Below, one piece after another: positions 1 through 9,944 of a stretch of DNA of 64,000 nucleotides. The translations under genes were made by a program, and so were the position numbers. Each line of letters opens with the position of its first letter. Position 1 is the first letter of the stretch. The notes beneath the pieces were generated by a model that was given only the letters and a program-made list of their open reading frames with translations, was not told the origin of the DNA and did no database searches. Source of the stretch: Actinokineospora pegani. GTDB taxonomy: Bacteria > Actinomycetota > Actinomycetes > Mycobacteriales > Pseudonocardiaceae. The DNA lies in assembly GCF_009745975.1 (NCBI RefSeq), contig NZ_WHOL01000100.1, forward strand, positions 1-64,000, read 5' to 3'.

Positions 1-1270
1 GCTTGTAGGGGTCGGGGGCGGGCAGGCGCAGCAGCTTGCCGAACCGGCCCGGCCCCTGCGAGCGCAGCGCGGACACGGCCTCGGGCTCGTGCCGGGCGCA
101 GTTGGCCAGCAGGCCGAACACGATCATCGTCACCACCGCGGAGGTGCCGCCGGAGGAGATCATCGGCAGCGTGATGCCGGTGACCGGCAGCAGCCCGACG
201 ACGTAGCCGATGTTGATGGCGGCCTGCGCGACCAGCCACACGGTGAGGGTGGCGGCGACCATGCGCACCCACGGGTCGATGTTGCGCGCGGCGACCCGCA
301 TGCCCGCCACCGCGAGCATGATGAACAGCCCCAGCACCAGCGAGCAGCCCAGGAACCCGAGCTCGTCGCCGATCAGGGCGAAGATGAAGTCGTTGTGCGC
401 CTTGGGCAGGAAGCTCCACTTGGACGGCCCCTGGCCCAGGCCGCGGCCGAACAGCCCGCCGTCGGCCAGCGCCAACTGCGCCTGGTTGGCCTGGTAGCCG
501 GTGCCCTGCGGGTCGGCGCCCGGATTCAGGAACGACACCAGGCGGTCGAGCCGGTACCCGGCGCCGGTGGCGAGCAGCAGCACGCCCGCGACGCCGCCGA
601 GCGCCAGCGCGCCGAACAGCCGCAGCGGGGCGCCCGCGAACCACAGCAGGGCGATCAGCACCACGCCCAGGGTGATCGTGCCGCCCAGGTCGGGCTGCAG
701 CATGACCAGCGCGAACATCAGCAGCGCGACGGGCACGACGGGCACCAGCAGGTGCCGGTAGCGGTGCAGCACGGCGCGCTTGGCGACCAGCACGTGCGCG
801 CCCCACAGCGCGAGCGCCAGCTTGGCGACCTCGATCGGCTGGAACGAGAACGGGCCGTAGACGAACCAGCTCTGGGTGTTGTAGACCTCTGTGCCCAGCG
901 GGGTCAGGACGGCGACCAGCAGCAGCACGCAGACGGCCATCACCGCGGGGCTCAGCGCGCGGATCGTCGACAGCGGCACGCGCAGCGCCACCCAGAACAG
1001 CACCGACCCGATGGCGACGTAGACCAACTGCTTGATGAACACGGTGTAGAGCCCGGAGCCCGGCGTGTTGAACGACACGACCGACGACGCCGAGAGCACC
1101 ATGATCAGACCCAGCACCGTGAGCAGGCCGAACACGGCGAGCACGAGGTGGAAGGAGGCCAGCGGCCTGCCCAGCCAGGCGGTCAGCGCGACGCGGACGG
1201 CGTGCACCCGCCCCGGGGCCCGGCGGACCCGGCGGGTGCGCTCCGGCCGGGCCTCGACCTGGGTGGCCAT
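1..1270 (-). CDS. ftsW: FtsW, SEDS peptidoglycan glycosyltransferase (3' end outside window)
   Basis: FtsW polymerises lipid II at the septum together with the class B PBP FtsI. Translating the minus strand from 1270 gives [14 protein letters not shown], a basic cytosolic tail, then many hydrophobic segments. The SEDS signature GITLPMISSGGTS is clear near residue 375. About 423 codons are visible; the C-terminus lies before base 1. The ATG shares its A with the murD stop (TGATG), so ftsW is translationally coupled to murD. Position directly after murD is the usual dcw order and argues for FtsW rather than the paralogue RodA. The next dcw gene would normally be murG, outside this window. Confidence 0.95.
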   Translation of the reverse strand, partial: MATQVEARPERTRRVRRAPGRVHAVRVALTAWLGRPLASFHLVLAVFGLLTVLGLIMVLSASSVVSFNTPGSGLYTVFIKQLVYVAIGSVLFWVALRVPLSTIRALSPAVMAVCVLLLVAVLTPLGTEVYNTQSWFVYGPFSFQPIEVAKLALALWGAHVLVAKRAVLHRYRHLLVPVVPVALLMFALVMLQPDLGGTITLGVVLIALLWFAGAPLRLFGALALGGVAGVLLLATGAGYRLDRLVSFLNPGADPQGTGYQANQAQLALADGGLFGRGLGQGPSKWSFLPKAHNDFIFALIGDELGFLGCSLVLGLFIMLAVAGMRVAARNIDPWVRMVAATLTVWLVAQAAINIGYVVGLLPVTGITLPMISSGGTSAVVTMIVFGLLANCARHEPEAVSALRSQGPGRFGKLLRLPAPDPYK

Positions 1271-2652
1271 CAGCCGACCCCAGCTCCGCCGGGGCCGGGC
1301 GCCAGCGCGCCGACGGCGGCGGCGAACGCCTCACCCCGGTGGGCGTAGTCGCGGAACATGTCCATCGAGGCCGCGGCCGGGGCCAGCAGCACGACGTCAC
1401 CCGGACGTGCCATGGCGCGGGCCGCGTTGACGGCTGCGGTCATGGCCCCATCGTCTCCCGGCGCGACCCGGTGCACGGGGACCTCGGGCGCGTGTCGCGC
1501 CAGCGCGGCGGCGATGACCCCGGCGTCGCGGCCGATCAGCACGACGCCGCGCAGCCTGCCCGCGACCTCGGCGACCAGCTCGTCGACCGAGGCCCCTTTG
1601 AGCAGGCCGCCCGCGATCCACACCGCCGACTCGAACCCGCGCAGCGAGCTGGCGGCGGCGTGCGGGTTGGTGGCCTTGGAGTCGTTGACGTAGAGGACCC
1701 CGTCGAGGGAGCCGACCGGCACCGACCGGTGCGCGCCGGGCCGGTAGTCCAGCAGGCCCTGCCGCACGGCCTCGGGGGGGACCCCGAAGGCGCGGGCCAG
1801 GGCGGCCGCGGCGAGGGCGTTGGAGACCGCGTGCGGGACCTGGGGGCGCACGTCGGCGAGGGTGAACAGCTCCTCGGCGGAGGTGTCCGGCTCGGCGATG
1901 TAGGCGCGGTCGACCAGCAGGTCCTCGACCAGACCCAGCTCGCCGGGGCGCGGGGTGGACAGGCTGAACCCGACCTTGGCGCCGTCGTGGCCCTCGGTGA
2001 GCCGGGTGGACCAGTCGTCGTCGAGGTTGTGCACGACGACCTTGGCCCCGGTGTGGATGGTGGCCTTGGCGCGGGCGTAGGCGTCCATGCCGCCGTGCCA
2101 GTCCAGGTGGTCCTCGGCGAGGTTGAGCACGACCGAGGCGTGCGCGCGCATCGACGACTGCCAGTGCAGCTGGAAGCTGGACAGCTCCACGGCGAGCACC
2201 TCGTGCCCGGCGCGGACCGCGTCGACGACCGGCAGGCCGACGTTGCCGCAGGCCACGGCGTCGAGGCCGTGGGCGCGCAGCATCGACTCCAGCATCAGCA
2301 CCGTGCTGGTCTTGCCGTTGGTCCCGGTGACGGCCAGCCAGACCGGGGGTCTGCGCAGCCGCGCGCCGAGGCGCCAGGCCAGTTCGACGTCCCCGACGAC
2401 CTCGACGCCCGCGGCCGCCGCCGCGCGCAGCAGCGGGTTGTCCGGGCGCCAGCCGGGGCTGGTCACGACCAGGTCGGTGCCCGCGGGCGGGCCGTCGGGG
2501 GCGTGCGCGGTCTCGACGCCGAGGTCGGCGGCCAGCGCGGCCAGCCGGTCGGCGTCGCCGTCGGCGACCGTGACGTGCACGCCCTCGGCGACCAGGGCCG
2601 CGGCGACCCCGCGGCCCGCGACCCCGGCCCCGGTGACCAGGACCCTCCTCAC
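1270..2652 (-). CDS. murD: UDP-N-acetylmuramoylalanine--D-glutamate ligase MurD
   Basis: This cytoplasmic Mur ligase adds D-glutamate to UDP-MurNAc-L-Ala using ATP. The 460-residue protein starts [17 protein letters not shown] (a Rossmann-like N-terminal domain), has the ATP loop [10 protein letters not shown] near residue 112, and a C-terminal domain with [13 protein letters not shown]. Length is normal for the family. I chose the GTG at 2650-2652 because it overlaps the mraY stop as GTGA. A much longer open frame runs upstream in the same frame through mraY, but that part is antigenic noise of high GC and shows no homology-like content. Confidence 0.96.
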   Translation of the reverse strand: MRRVLVTGAGVAGRGVAAALVAEGVHVTVADGDADRLAALAADLGVETAHAPDGPPAGTDLVVTSPGWRPDNPLLRAAAAAGVEVVGDVELAWRLGARLRRPPVWLAVTGTNGKTSTVLMLESMLRAHGLDAVACGNVGLPVVDAVRAGHEVLAVELSSFQLHWQSSMRAHASVVLNLAEDHLDWHGGMDAYARAKATIHTGAKVVVHNLDDDWSTRLTEGHDGAKVGFSLSTPRPGELGLVEDLLVDRAYIAEPDTSAEELFTLADVRPQVPHAVSNALAAAALARAFGVPPEAVRQGLLDYRPGAHRSVPVGSLDGVLYVNDSKATNPHAAASSLRGFESAVWIAGGLLKGASVDELVAEVAGRLRGVVLIGRDAGVIAAALARHAPEVPVHRVAPGDDGAMTAAVNAARAMARPGDVVLLAPAAASMDMFRDYAHRGEAFAAAVGALAPGPGGAGVG

Positions 2653-3737
2653 AGACCGCCGCCCAGGGCGAGCCAGTCGGCGTAGAACAGGCCGAGGCCG
2701 AACATCGCGCAGACGCCCGCGAGCAGCCAGAACCGGATGATGACCGTGGTCTCCGCCCAGCCAGCCAACTCGAAGTGGTGGTGGAACGGGGCCATCCGGA
2801 ACAACCGGCGGCGGGTGGTGCGGAAGATCGCGATCTGCAGCACGACCGAGACCATCTCGACCACGAACAGGCCGCCAATAATGATCATCAGCAGCTCGGT
2901 GCGGGTGGCCATGGCCAGGCCCGCGACCAGGCCGCCGAGCGCCAGCGAGCCGGTGTCGCCCATGAAGATCTTGGCCGGGGCCGCGTTCCACCACAGGAAG
3001 CCGATGCAGGCGCCCATCGACGACGCCGCCACCAGTGCCAGGTCCAGCGGGTCGCGCACGTCGAAGCAGGCGGCCTCGGCCACCCGGCCGCAGTCGTGGC
3101 TGAACTGCCAGAACGCGATGACCACGTAGGTGCCCAGCACCATCGCCGAGGAGCCGCCCGCCAGGCCGTCGAGGCCGTCGGTGAAGTTCACCGCGTTCGA
3201 CCAGGCCGACACCGCCAGGTAGCAGAAGATGATGAAGCCGATCGTGCCGAAGCTGACGATCGAGATGTCGCGGACGAACGACAGGTTGTCCGAGGCGGGG
3301 GTCAGGTTCCGCTCGTCGGGGAAGCTCAGCGCCAGCACCGCGAAGACGATGGCCACGACCAGTTGCCCGACCAGCTTCGCGGTCTTGTTCAGCCCCAGGT
3401 TGCGCTGCTTGCGGATCTTGATGAAGTCGTCCAGGAACCCGACCAGGCCCAGGCCGGTGGCCAGGCCCAGCACCAGGAGGCCGGACGCGGTGGGCGCCTC
3501 GCCCTGGGGGGTGGAGGTGGCGTTGACGATGTGCGAGGTCCCGTACCCGGCCCACATGGCGATGATGATCGCCACGCCGCCCATGGTCGGGGTGCCGCGC
3601 TTGCTCTTGTGGCCCTGCGGGCCCTCCTCGCGGATCTCCTGCCCGAAGCCCTGCCGGGAGAAGACCCGGATCAGGTACGGGGTGAGCAGGATGGACACGA
3701 CCATCGCGACAGCCGCCGCGATGAGGATGCTCTTCAC
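2649..3737 (-). CDS. mraY: Phospho-N-acetylmuramoyl-pentapeptide transferase MraY
   Basis: MraY is the integral membrane enzyme that moves phospho-MurNAc-pentapeptide to undecaprenyl phosphate, making lipid I. The 362-residue protein has about ten hydrophobic segments and the family motifs [14 protein letters not shown] (near residue 95), [12 protein letters not shown] and [13 protein letters not shown]. The start is the GTG at 3735-3737 (VKSILIAAA), overlapping the murF stop by GTGA. Neighbouring murF and murD are coupled in the same way, so the whole run is one operon. Confidence 0.96.
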   Translation of the reverse strand: MKSILIAAAVAMVVSILLTPYLIRVFSRQGFGQEIREEGPQGHKSKRGTPTMGGVAIIIAMWAGYGTSHIVNATSTPQGEAPTASGLLVLGLATGLGLVGFLDDFIKIRKQRNLGLNKTAKLVGQLVVAIVFAVLALSFPDERNLTPASDNLSFVRDISIVSFGTIGFIIFCYLAVSAWSNAVNFTDGLDGLAGGSSAMVLGTYVVIAFWQFSHDCGRVAEAACFDVRDPLDLALVAASSMGACIGFLWWNAAPAKIFMGDTGSLALGGLVAGLAMATRTELLMIIIGGLFVVEMVSVVLQIAIFRTTRRRLFRMAPFHHHFELAGWAETTVIIRFWLLAGVCAMFGLGLFYADWLALGGGL

Positions 3738-5203
3738 TCGCCAGCCTCCAGCAGCGCGTCCGCCACCCGCCACAGGGCGGCGGCCTTGGACGCCTTCACG
3801 AGAACGACGTCATCGGGCGCCAGCTCGGCGCGCAGCAGCGCGATCGCGGCATCGACGTCCGGCACCAGCACCGACTCCTCTCCCCACGAGCCCTCCAGGC
3901 TCGCCCCCTGGTGCATGGGGCGCGCGTCGGCGCCGACCACCACCAGGCGGTTGATGTCCAGTCGCACGGCGAGCCTGCCCACCTCGTCGTGCGCGACGAC
4001 GTGGTCCTCGCCCAACTCGCCCATGACCCCCAGGACGGCCCAGGACCGGCGGCGGTTGCCCGCGCGCGCCATCGTGGCCAGCGCCTTGAGCGCGGCCCGG
4101 ACCGACTCGGGGTTGGCGTTGAAGGAGTCGTTGACCACCGTGACGCCGTCGGCGCGGGTGGTCACCTCCATGCGGCGCGCGGACACCGGCCGCGCGCCGG
4201 AGAGCCGCTCGGCGACCTCGGCCGGGGTCGCCCCCAGCTCGAGCGCGATCGCGGCGGCGGTCAGGGCGTTGCCGACGTGGTGCTCGCCGTGCAGGCCGAG
4301 CGCGACATCGGCCTCGCCGCGCGGCGTGACCAGGCGGAAGCTCGCCCTGGCCTGCTCGTCGAGGACGATGCCGGTGGCCCGCACGTGCGCGCCGGCGGCC
4401 TCGCCGACGAGCACGACCCTGGCCGCCGTGCGCTCGGCCATCGCGGCGACCAGCGGGTCGTCGGCGTTGAGCACGGCGACGCCGTGGGCGGGCAGCTTCT
4501 CGACCAGCTCGCCCTTGGTCCGGGCGATGTCCTGGCGGGAGCCGAACTCGCCGAGGTGCGCGGTGCCGACGTTGAGCACGGCGCCGATGTGCGGCGGGGC
4601 GGTCTCGCACAGGGCGGCGATGTGTCCGGGGCCGCGCGCGGACAGCTCCAGCACCAGGTGCCGGGTGCCCGCGTCGGCGCGCAGGGCGGTCCACGGGTGG
4701 CCCAGCTCGTTGTTGAACGAGCCGGGCGGGGCGATGGTCGGGCCCATCGGCGCCAGCACGTGGGCGATGAGGTCCTTGGTCGAGGTCTTGCCGGACGAGC
4801 CGGTCAGGCCGACCACGGTCAGCCCGGCCGGGGCGAGGCGGTCGACGACGGCGCGGGCCAGCGCGGCGAGGGCGGCCAGCACGGCGGCGCCGGAGCCGTC
4901 CTTGTCGCCGGTCAGCGCGACCGAGCGGGTGTGCGCCCGGTCGGCAGGCGGCACGACGACCGCCGGGACGCCGACCGGGCGCGCGGCCAGCACGGCCAGC
5001 GCACCGTCGGCGACGGCCTTGGCGGCGAAGTCGTGCCCGTCGACCCGCTCGCCGGGCACGGCGACGAACAGCCCGCCCGGGGTCACCTGGCGCGAGTCGA
5101 ACTCCACGCTGCCGGTGACGGGGGTTTCCGGGGCGGTGTCGCCCAGGTCGTGCAGGACGCCGCCGACGGCGTCGGCGACCTCCCGCAGGGTCAGGGGGAT
5201 CAT
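3734..5203 (-). CDS. murF: UDP-N-acetylmuramoyl-tripeptide--D-alanyl-D-alanine ligase MurF
   Basis: MurF adds D-Ala-D-Ala to UDP-MurNAc-tripeptide, the last cytoplasmic step before MraY. The 489-residue protein starts [15 protein letters not shown], carries the ATP loop [14 protein letters not shown] near residue 135, and has the ligase block [17 protein letters not shown]. The ATG at 5201-5203 overlaps the murE stop (ATGA). Length is typical for actinobacterial MurF. Confidence 0.96.
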   Translation of the reverse strand: MIPLTLREVADAVGGVLHDLGDTAPETPVTGSVEFDSRQVTPGGLFVAVPGERVDGHDFAAKAVADGALAVLAARPVGVPAVVVPPADRAHTRSVALTGDKDGSGAAVLAALAALARAVVDRLAPAGLTVVGLTGSSGKTSTKDLIAHVLAPMGPTIAPPGSFNNELGHPWTALRADAGTRHLVLELSARGPGHIAALCETAPPHIGAVLNVGTAHLGEFGSRQDIARTKGELVEKLPAHGVAVLNADDPLVAAMAERTAARVVLVGEAAGAHVRATGIVLDEQARASFRLVTPRGEADVALGLHGEHHVGNALTAAAIALELGATPAEVAERLSGARPVSARRMEVTTRADGVTVVNDSFNANPESVRAALKALATMARAGNRRRSWAVLGVMGELGEDHVVAHDEVGRLAVRLDINRLVVVGADARPMHQGASLEGSWGEESVLVPDVDAAIALLRAELAPDDVVLVKASKAAALWRVADALLEAGE

Positions 5204-6765
5204 CCGGCGTCCACTCGCTCGCGGATGGCGGCCTCCAGCTCGTCGCGGTCGGAGAAGGGGTGCACGACGCCCGCGACCTCTTGCCCGGTCTCGTGGCCCT
5301 TGCCCGCGATGACGACGATGTCGCCCTCGCGGGCGCGGGCGACGGCCTCGGTGATGGCCTGCCTGCGGTCGCCGATGTCGAGCAGCTCGCCGCGCTCGCC
5401 CGGCGGCACGGCGCGCGCCCCGGTGAGCATGGCGGCGCGGATGGCCTCGGGGTCCTCGGTGCGCGGGTTGTCGTCGGTGACCACCAGGACGTCGCTGCGG
5501 CGGGCGGCGGCCTCGCCCATCAGCGGGCGCTTGGCGGTGTCGCGGTCGCCGCCGCAGCCGAGCACGGTGATCAGCCTGCCGTCGGTGCGCGCGCGCATGG
5601 CGTCCAGCGCGACCGCGACGGCCTCGGGCTTGTGCGAGTAGTCGACGACGGCGGTGAAGTCCTGGCCGACGGCGACCCGCTCCATCCGGCCGGGGACGCG
5701 CACGCCGGCCAACCCGGCCAGGATCGCCTCGTCCGGCACGCCGATGGCGGTCAGCACGGCCGTGGCGACCAGGGCGTTGGCGATGTTGAACGAGCCGGGG
5801 ATGGGCAGCGCCGCCGCCAGCTCGCGGCCCCCGGGGCCGACCATGGTGAACGACTGCTCGCCGGACAGGGAGGTGCGCGCGTCCTTGGCGGTCCACGCCG
5901 CGTCGCCGGTGGTGGACACGGTGACCGTCGAGGGCGTGACCAGCCTGCGGCCCCACTCCCCGTCGACGCAGACCACCTCGACGGCGGAGCGGCCGTCGAA
6001 GAGCAGGGCCTTGGTCTGGAAGTAGTCCTCCATCGAGGGGTGGAAGTCCAGGTGGTCCTGCGAGAGGTTGGTGAACCCGCCGACGGCGAACCGGGTGCCC
6101 GCGGCGCGGCCGAGGGCCAGGGCGTGGCTGGACACCTCCATCGGCACGTGCGTGACGCCGCGCTCGACCATGACCGCGAGCAGCGCCTGCAGGTCGGGCG
6201 CCTCGGGGGTGGTGAACTCGCTGGCCAGCCGCTGCCCCGCGACGCGGGTCTCGACCGTGCCGATGAGCCCGGTGCGGTGGCCCGCGGCGGCGAGGCCCGC
6301 CTCGACCATGTAGGTGGTGGTGGTCTTGCCGGACGTGCCGGTGACGCCGAGGACCTTCAGCGCCAGCGACGGCTCGCCGTAGATGTGGCCCGCGAGCGGG
6401 CCGAGGGCGCCCCGGGGGTCCTCGTGGACGAGCACGGGCAGACCGGTCGCCAGCAGCGCGGGCCGCTCGGCGCCCGCAACGTCGGTGAGCACCGCGACAG
6501 CGCCCGCGGCGGCCGCGGCGGCGACGAAGTCGGCCCCGTGCGCGCGGGCGCCGGGCAGCGCGGCGAACAGGTCGCCGGGCAGCACGTGCTGGGCGCGCAG
6601 GGTCGCGCCGGTGACGACCACTTGGGACACCGGCACGGCGGCGGGACCACTGCCCGCGCGCAGGCGCGCCGAGGTGCGGGAGGCCAGGGCGGCGAGGGGC
6701 ACGGGCTGGATGCGGGAGGGGCGAGGCGGCGCTGTGACTGCCTTGCCGTCGAGCTTGGCGGGCAC
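5200..6765 (-). CDS. murE: UDP-MurNAc-L-Ala-D-Glu--meso-DAP ligase MurE
   Basis: MurE adds the third stem amino acid. The 521-residue protein has the ATP loop LGVTGTSGKTTTTYM and, near the C-terminus, the motif DDNPRTEDP; DNPR is the established signature of enzymes that use meso-diaminopimelate, consistent with an actinomycete wall and with dapA at 54121. The start is GTG (VPAKLDGKAV). Upstream, 265 bp separate it from the divergent beta-lactamase; that gap must hold any local murE promoter, but I see no convincing -35/-10 pair. In most actinomycetes murE directly follows ftsI, so the interruption is unusual. Confidence 0.96.
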   Translation of the reverse strand: MPAKLDGKAVTAPPRPSRIQPVPLAALASRTSARLRAGSGPAAVPVSQVVVTGATLRAQHVLPGDLFAALPGARAHGADFVAAAAAAGAVAVLTDVAGAERPALLATGLPVLVHEDPRGALGPLAGHIYGEPSLALKVLGVTGTSGKTTTTYMVEAGLAAAGHRTGLIGTVETRVAGQRLASEFTTPEAPDLQALLAVMVERGVTHVPMEVSSHALALGRAAGTRFAVGGFTNLSQDHLDFHPSMEDYFQTKALLFDGRSAVEVVCVDGEWGRRLVTPSTVTVSTTGDAAWTAKDARTSLSGEQSFTMVGPGGRELAAALPIPGSFNIANALVATAVLTAIGVPDEAILAGLAGVRVPGRMERVAVGQDFTAVVDYSHKPEAVAVALDAMRARTDGRLITVLGCGGDRDTAKRPLMGEAAARRSDVLVVTDDNPRTEDPEAIRAAMLTGARAVPPGERGELLDIGDRRQAITEAVARAREGDIVVIAGKGHETGQEVAGVVHPFSDRDELEAAIRERVDAG

Positions 6766-7030
6766 GGGGCGGAAGGCTACCCGCGCACGCAGGGCGACCG
6801 CGCGGCACCTCGATCACCCGGTCTCGACCGGCATGCGCTAAACGCCCCGGGCCGCCCCTGCCCGACCGCGCCCCACCTGGTCGGATGGGCCGCGGGCGGC
6901 AGGCGTCCGGACCAGGCGAGAGCCCCCCGCGGCGAACGCGCGTCCGCCTCCGGAGAGCGCTTTCGCAACGTTCCGCCCAGTCGCGCGTCTACCTGGTGAA
7001 CCCCTGTCACCACGCGCGAGGAGCCACGCT

Positions 7031-7954
7031 GTGCAGCACCCACCCACCCCGAGCAGGCGCGCGATCCTCCTGGGCGGACTGGGACTGGCGGGGTGGGCGA
7101 CCACCGCCTGCTCCGGTCCGTCCACACCGGCCGAGCGGCCTTCCCCGACCACGTCCGCGCTCGCGCCGCCGGAGCAGTCCCAGGCCACTGAGGAGTTCAC
7201 CGCCCTGGAATCCACTTTCGGGGGCCGCGTGGGCGTGTACGCGGTGGACACCGCCACCGGCCGCTCGACCGGCCACCGCGCGGACGAGCGCTTCCTGATG
7301 TGCTCCACCGCCAAGGTCCTCATGGCCGCCGCCGCCCTGCGGGCCACCCCCGACCTCATGGACCGCCTCGTCCGCTACACCCCCGCGGACCTGGTCGCCC
7401 ACTCCCCCGTCACCGAGCAGCACGTCGGCACCGGCATGACCGTCGCCGCCCTGTGCGAGGCGACCCTGACCGTCAGTGACAACACCGCCGCCAACCTGAT
7501 CCTGTCCACCCTGGGCGGCCCCCAGGCCGTCACCGACTACGTCCGCACCCTGGACGACCCCACCACCCGCCTGGACCGCACCGAGACCGCCCTCAACACG
7601 ACCACCCCCGAGGGCCTGGACACCTCCACCCCGGCCGCCTTCGCCCAGACCACCACCGCCCTCCTCGTCGACGGCGCCCTCCCCGCGCGGGCCCGCGACA
7701 CCCTCACCGCCTGGATGAAGGCCAGCACCACCGGCCTCGACCTCATCCGGGCAGCCCTCCCACCGACCTGGACCACCGCGGACAAGAGCGGCTCCGGCGC
7801 CCAGGGCGAGGTCAACAACGTCGCGGTGACCTGGCCGCCCAACGGCAAACCCTGGGTAGTCGCGGTCTTCACCGCCCCGGACGACCCCGAGTCGGACGGC
7901 TCGCGCGAGGTGGTCGCCCGGGCAGCCGCCATCGCCCTCAAGACCCTGGGCTGA
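7031..7954 (+). CDS. Class A beta-lactamase, Tat-exported lipoprotein
   Basis: A serine beta-lactamase of 307 residues. All class A landmarks are visible: SxxK as STAK (S92, K95), SDN (149-151), the general-base ExxLN (E185, N189) and KSG near residue 256 in place of the commoner KTG. The N-terminus has a twin-arginine signal (SRRAILLGG) and a lipobox (TTAC, Cys27), so it is probably exported folded by Tat and lipid-anchored. The GTG start has GAGGAG 7 bases upstream. It lies on the opposite strand between ftsI and murE, 21 bp from the convergent ftsI end. Composition does not differ obviously from its neighbours. Confidence 0.93.
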   Translation: MQHPPTPSRRAILLGGLGLAGWATTACSGPSTPAERPSPTTSALAPPEQSQATEEFTALESTFGGRVGVYAVDTATGRSTGHRADERFLMCSTAKVLMAAAALRATPDLMDRLVRYTPADLVAHSPVTEQHVGTGMTVAALCEATLTVSDNTAANLILSTLGGPQAVTDYVRTLDDPTTRLDRTETALNTTTPEGLDTSTPAAFAQTTTALLVDGALPARARDTLTAWMKASTTGLDLIRAALPPTWTTADKSGSGAQGEVNNVAVTWPPNGKPWVVAVFTAPDDPESDGSREVVARAAAIALKTLG

Positions 7955-7975
7955 CCGCCGGCCGGACGACCCCGG

Positions 7976-9922
7976 TCAGGGGGCGATGAGGGGGACGATC
8001 GGGGCCTCGGTGGCCGAGAGCGGGATGTTGTAGCGCTGGGCCAGGTACGAGGCCACGTCGTGGAAGAAGGGGGCGGCGGAGTTGCCCTCCGGGCTGGAGT
8101 AGACCGGGGAGTCGTAGACCATGCCCACGACGAAGCGGGGGCTGTCGGCGGGGAGTATGCCCGCGAAGGTGATCCAGTACTTGGAGTCGCTGTACTGGCC
8201 CGCCATCTGGTCGAACTGCTGGGCGGTCCCGGTCTTCCCGGAGATCTGGTAGCCGGTCAGGGCGGCGCCGGGGGCGGTGCCGCTGTTCTGGTGGGGGGCC
8301 TTCTGCACCACGGCGCGGAGCATCTCGCGGACAGTGGTGGCGGTCTGCGGGCTGACCACGCGGACCGGTTCGGGGCGTGGTTCGGCGATGCGGTCGCCGT
8401 CGGGGTCGATGCGGGCGGAGATGATCCGGGGCGGGACGCGGACGCCGTCGTTGGCGATGGCCTGGTACATGCCCGCCATCTGCAGCACGGTCATCGACAG
8501 GCCCTGGCCGATGGGCAGGTTGCCGAAGGTGCTGCCCGACCACTGGTTGCGCGCGGGGACCCGGCCGGGGCTCTCGCCGGGCAGGCCGACGCCGGTGCGC
8601 TCGCCGATGCCCAGCCGGGTGAGCATGTCGGCGAAGCGGTCGGGGCCGACCTGGTCGGCGAGCATGAGGGTGCCGACGTTGGAGGACTTGGCGAACACGC
8701 CGGTGGTGCTCATGTTCAGCGGGCCGTGTGCCCAGGCGTCGCGGATCGTGCGGTCGGCGACCTTGATCGAGCCGGGCACCGACTGCACGGCGTCGGGGGT
8801 GGTCACGCCGTACTCGATGGCCGCCATGGCGGTGACGATCTTGTTCACCGAACCCGGCTCGAACGGCGTGGTGACCGCCGGGTTGCCCATCAGCTTGGGG
8901 TCGCGGCCCTCGCGCGTCGACGGGTCGAAGGTCTTGTCGTTGGCCAGCGCGTAGACCTCGCCGGTCTTGACGTCGAGGACCACCGCGCTCGCGCTGGCGG
9001 CCCCGGAGCGCCTGGTGTACTCGGCGGTCTTCTGCTGCAGGTAGAACTGCAGGTCGGAGTCGATCGTCAGCTCCAGGTCGGAGCCGTCCACCGCGGGCTT
9101 GGGCTCGCGCTCGGTGAACGGGATGACGACGTCGGAGCCCTCCTGGGTCTCCACGAGCTGGCTGCCCCGCTGCCCGGCGAGGTCGTTGTCGCGCAGCGAC
9201 TCGAGGCCCACGCGGCCGTGCAGGTTGTGCTTGCTGGTGTCCGGGTCGTCCATCGACCAGTGCGCGTACCCGACGATGTTGGCCGCCAGCGAGCCGCCCG
9301 GGTACTCGCGCACCGACCGGTTCTCGGCGATGAGCTGTGGGAACTCCTGCTGGAGCACGCGGGTGGGACCGGGCTCGGCGTTGTCGACCAGGTAGACGAA
9401 CTTGCGGTCGGAGCGCAGCTCGCCGAGCAGCTCGGCCTCGTCGACGGAGGGGCCGAGCAGCTCGCGCATCCGGCGGGCGATGTCGGCGGTCTCCTGCTCG
9501 AACGACAGCGGCTCGTCGGGGTTTTCCGCGTTGAACTCCTCGATCTCCGCACGCTGGGCGATGGGCCGGTAGGCGATGGCCTTCGACTCCACCGTGAACG
9601 CCAACTGCGCGCCGTTGCGGTCGAGGATGGCACCGCGCAGCGCCGGGATGGAGATGGTCTCAGCGCGCTGCTGCAGCGCGCGGGCCGCCAGCTCCTCGGC
9701 CTTGAAGCCCTGCACCTGCACCAGCTTGAGCCCGGCCGCGACCAGCGAGGCGATCAGCAGGAAGCGGACGACGACGACCCGGGTGCGGTGGTCCGTCCCG
9801 GCGGCGCGCTTGGTCACCCGGCGCACCCGGCCCGGTGACAGGGGGGCACGCCGGACGGGGGCCGAACCACGCCGGGCCGCGGGCCGCCTGCCGTCCCGGT
9901 TGCGCTCAGCCACGATCCGCAC
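7976..9922 (-). CDS. ftsI: Septal class B penicillin-binding protein FtsI (PBP3)
   Basis: Transpeptidase that cross-links septal peptidoglycan with FtsW. The 648-residue protein has a basic Arg-rich tail, one membrane anchor (VVVVRFLLIASLVAAG, about residues 48-64), an N-terminal class B pedestal, and the transpeptidase motifs SVNK (S358, K361), SSN (AKSSNVG) and KTG (SGKTGTAQ). No PASTA repeats follow. I chose the GTG at 9922 (VRIVAERN), which follows a GGAGGGG purine run; GTG at 9913 is an alternative, and an upstream GTG at 9955 would overlap ftsL. Confidence 0.94.
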   Translation of the reverse strand: MRIVAERNRDGRRPAARRGSAPVRRAPLSPGRVRRVTKRAAGTDHRTRVVVVRFLLIASLVAAGLKLVQVQGFKAEELAARALQQRAETISIPALRGAILDRNGAQLAFTVESKAIAYRPIAQRAEIEEFNAENPDEPLSFEQETADIARRMRELLGPSVDEAELLGELRSDRKFVYLVDNAEPGPTRVLQQEFPQLIAENRSVREYPGGSLAANIVGYAHWSMDDPDTSKHNLHGRVGLESLRDNDLAGQRGSQLVETQEGSDVVIPFTEREPKPAVDGSDLELTIDSDLQFYLQQKTAEYTRRSGAASASAVVLDVKTGEVYALANDKTFDPSTREGRDPKLMGNPAVTTPFEPGSVNKIVTAMAAIEYGVTTPDAVQSVPGSIKVADRTIRDAWAHGPLNMSTTGVFAKSSNVGTLMLADQVGPDRFADMLTRLGIGERTGVGLPGESPGRVPARNQWSGSTFGNLPIGQGLSMTVLQMAGMYQAIANDGVRVPPRIISARIDPDGDRIAEPRPEPVRVVSPQTATTVREMLRAVVQKAPHQNSGTAPGAALTGYQISGKTGTAQQFDQMAGQYSDSKYWITFAGILPADSPRFVVGMVYDSPVYSSPEGNSAAPFFHDVASYLAQRYNIPLSATEAPIVPLIAP

Positions 9923-9944
9923 CCACTTCGCTCGCCCCTCCCAT

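Noticed and set aside
1270-3555. 761-codon minus-strand frame that would extend MurD far upstream
   Set aside because: The extra residues lie antisense-frame within mraY and show no domain; the GTGA overlap and motif spacing fix the start at 2652.
2775-5312. Long open frame on the plus strand opposite mraY and murF
   Set aside because: Antisense frame kept open by high GC; its product is Arg/Gly/Pro noise, while the minus strand encodes complete, motif-bearing Mur enzymes.
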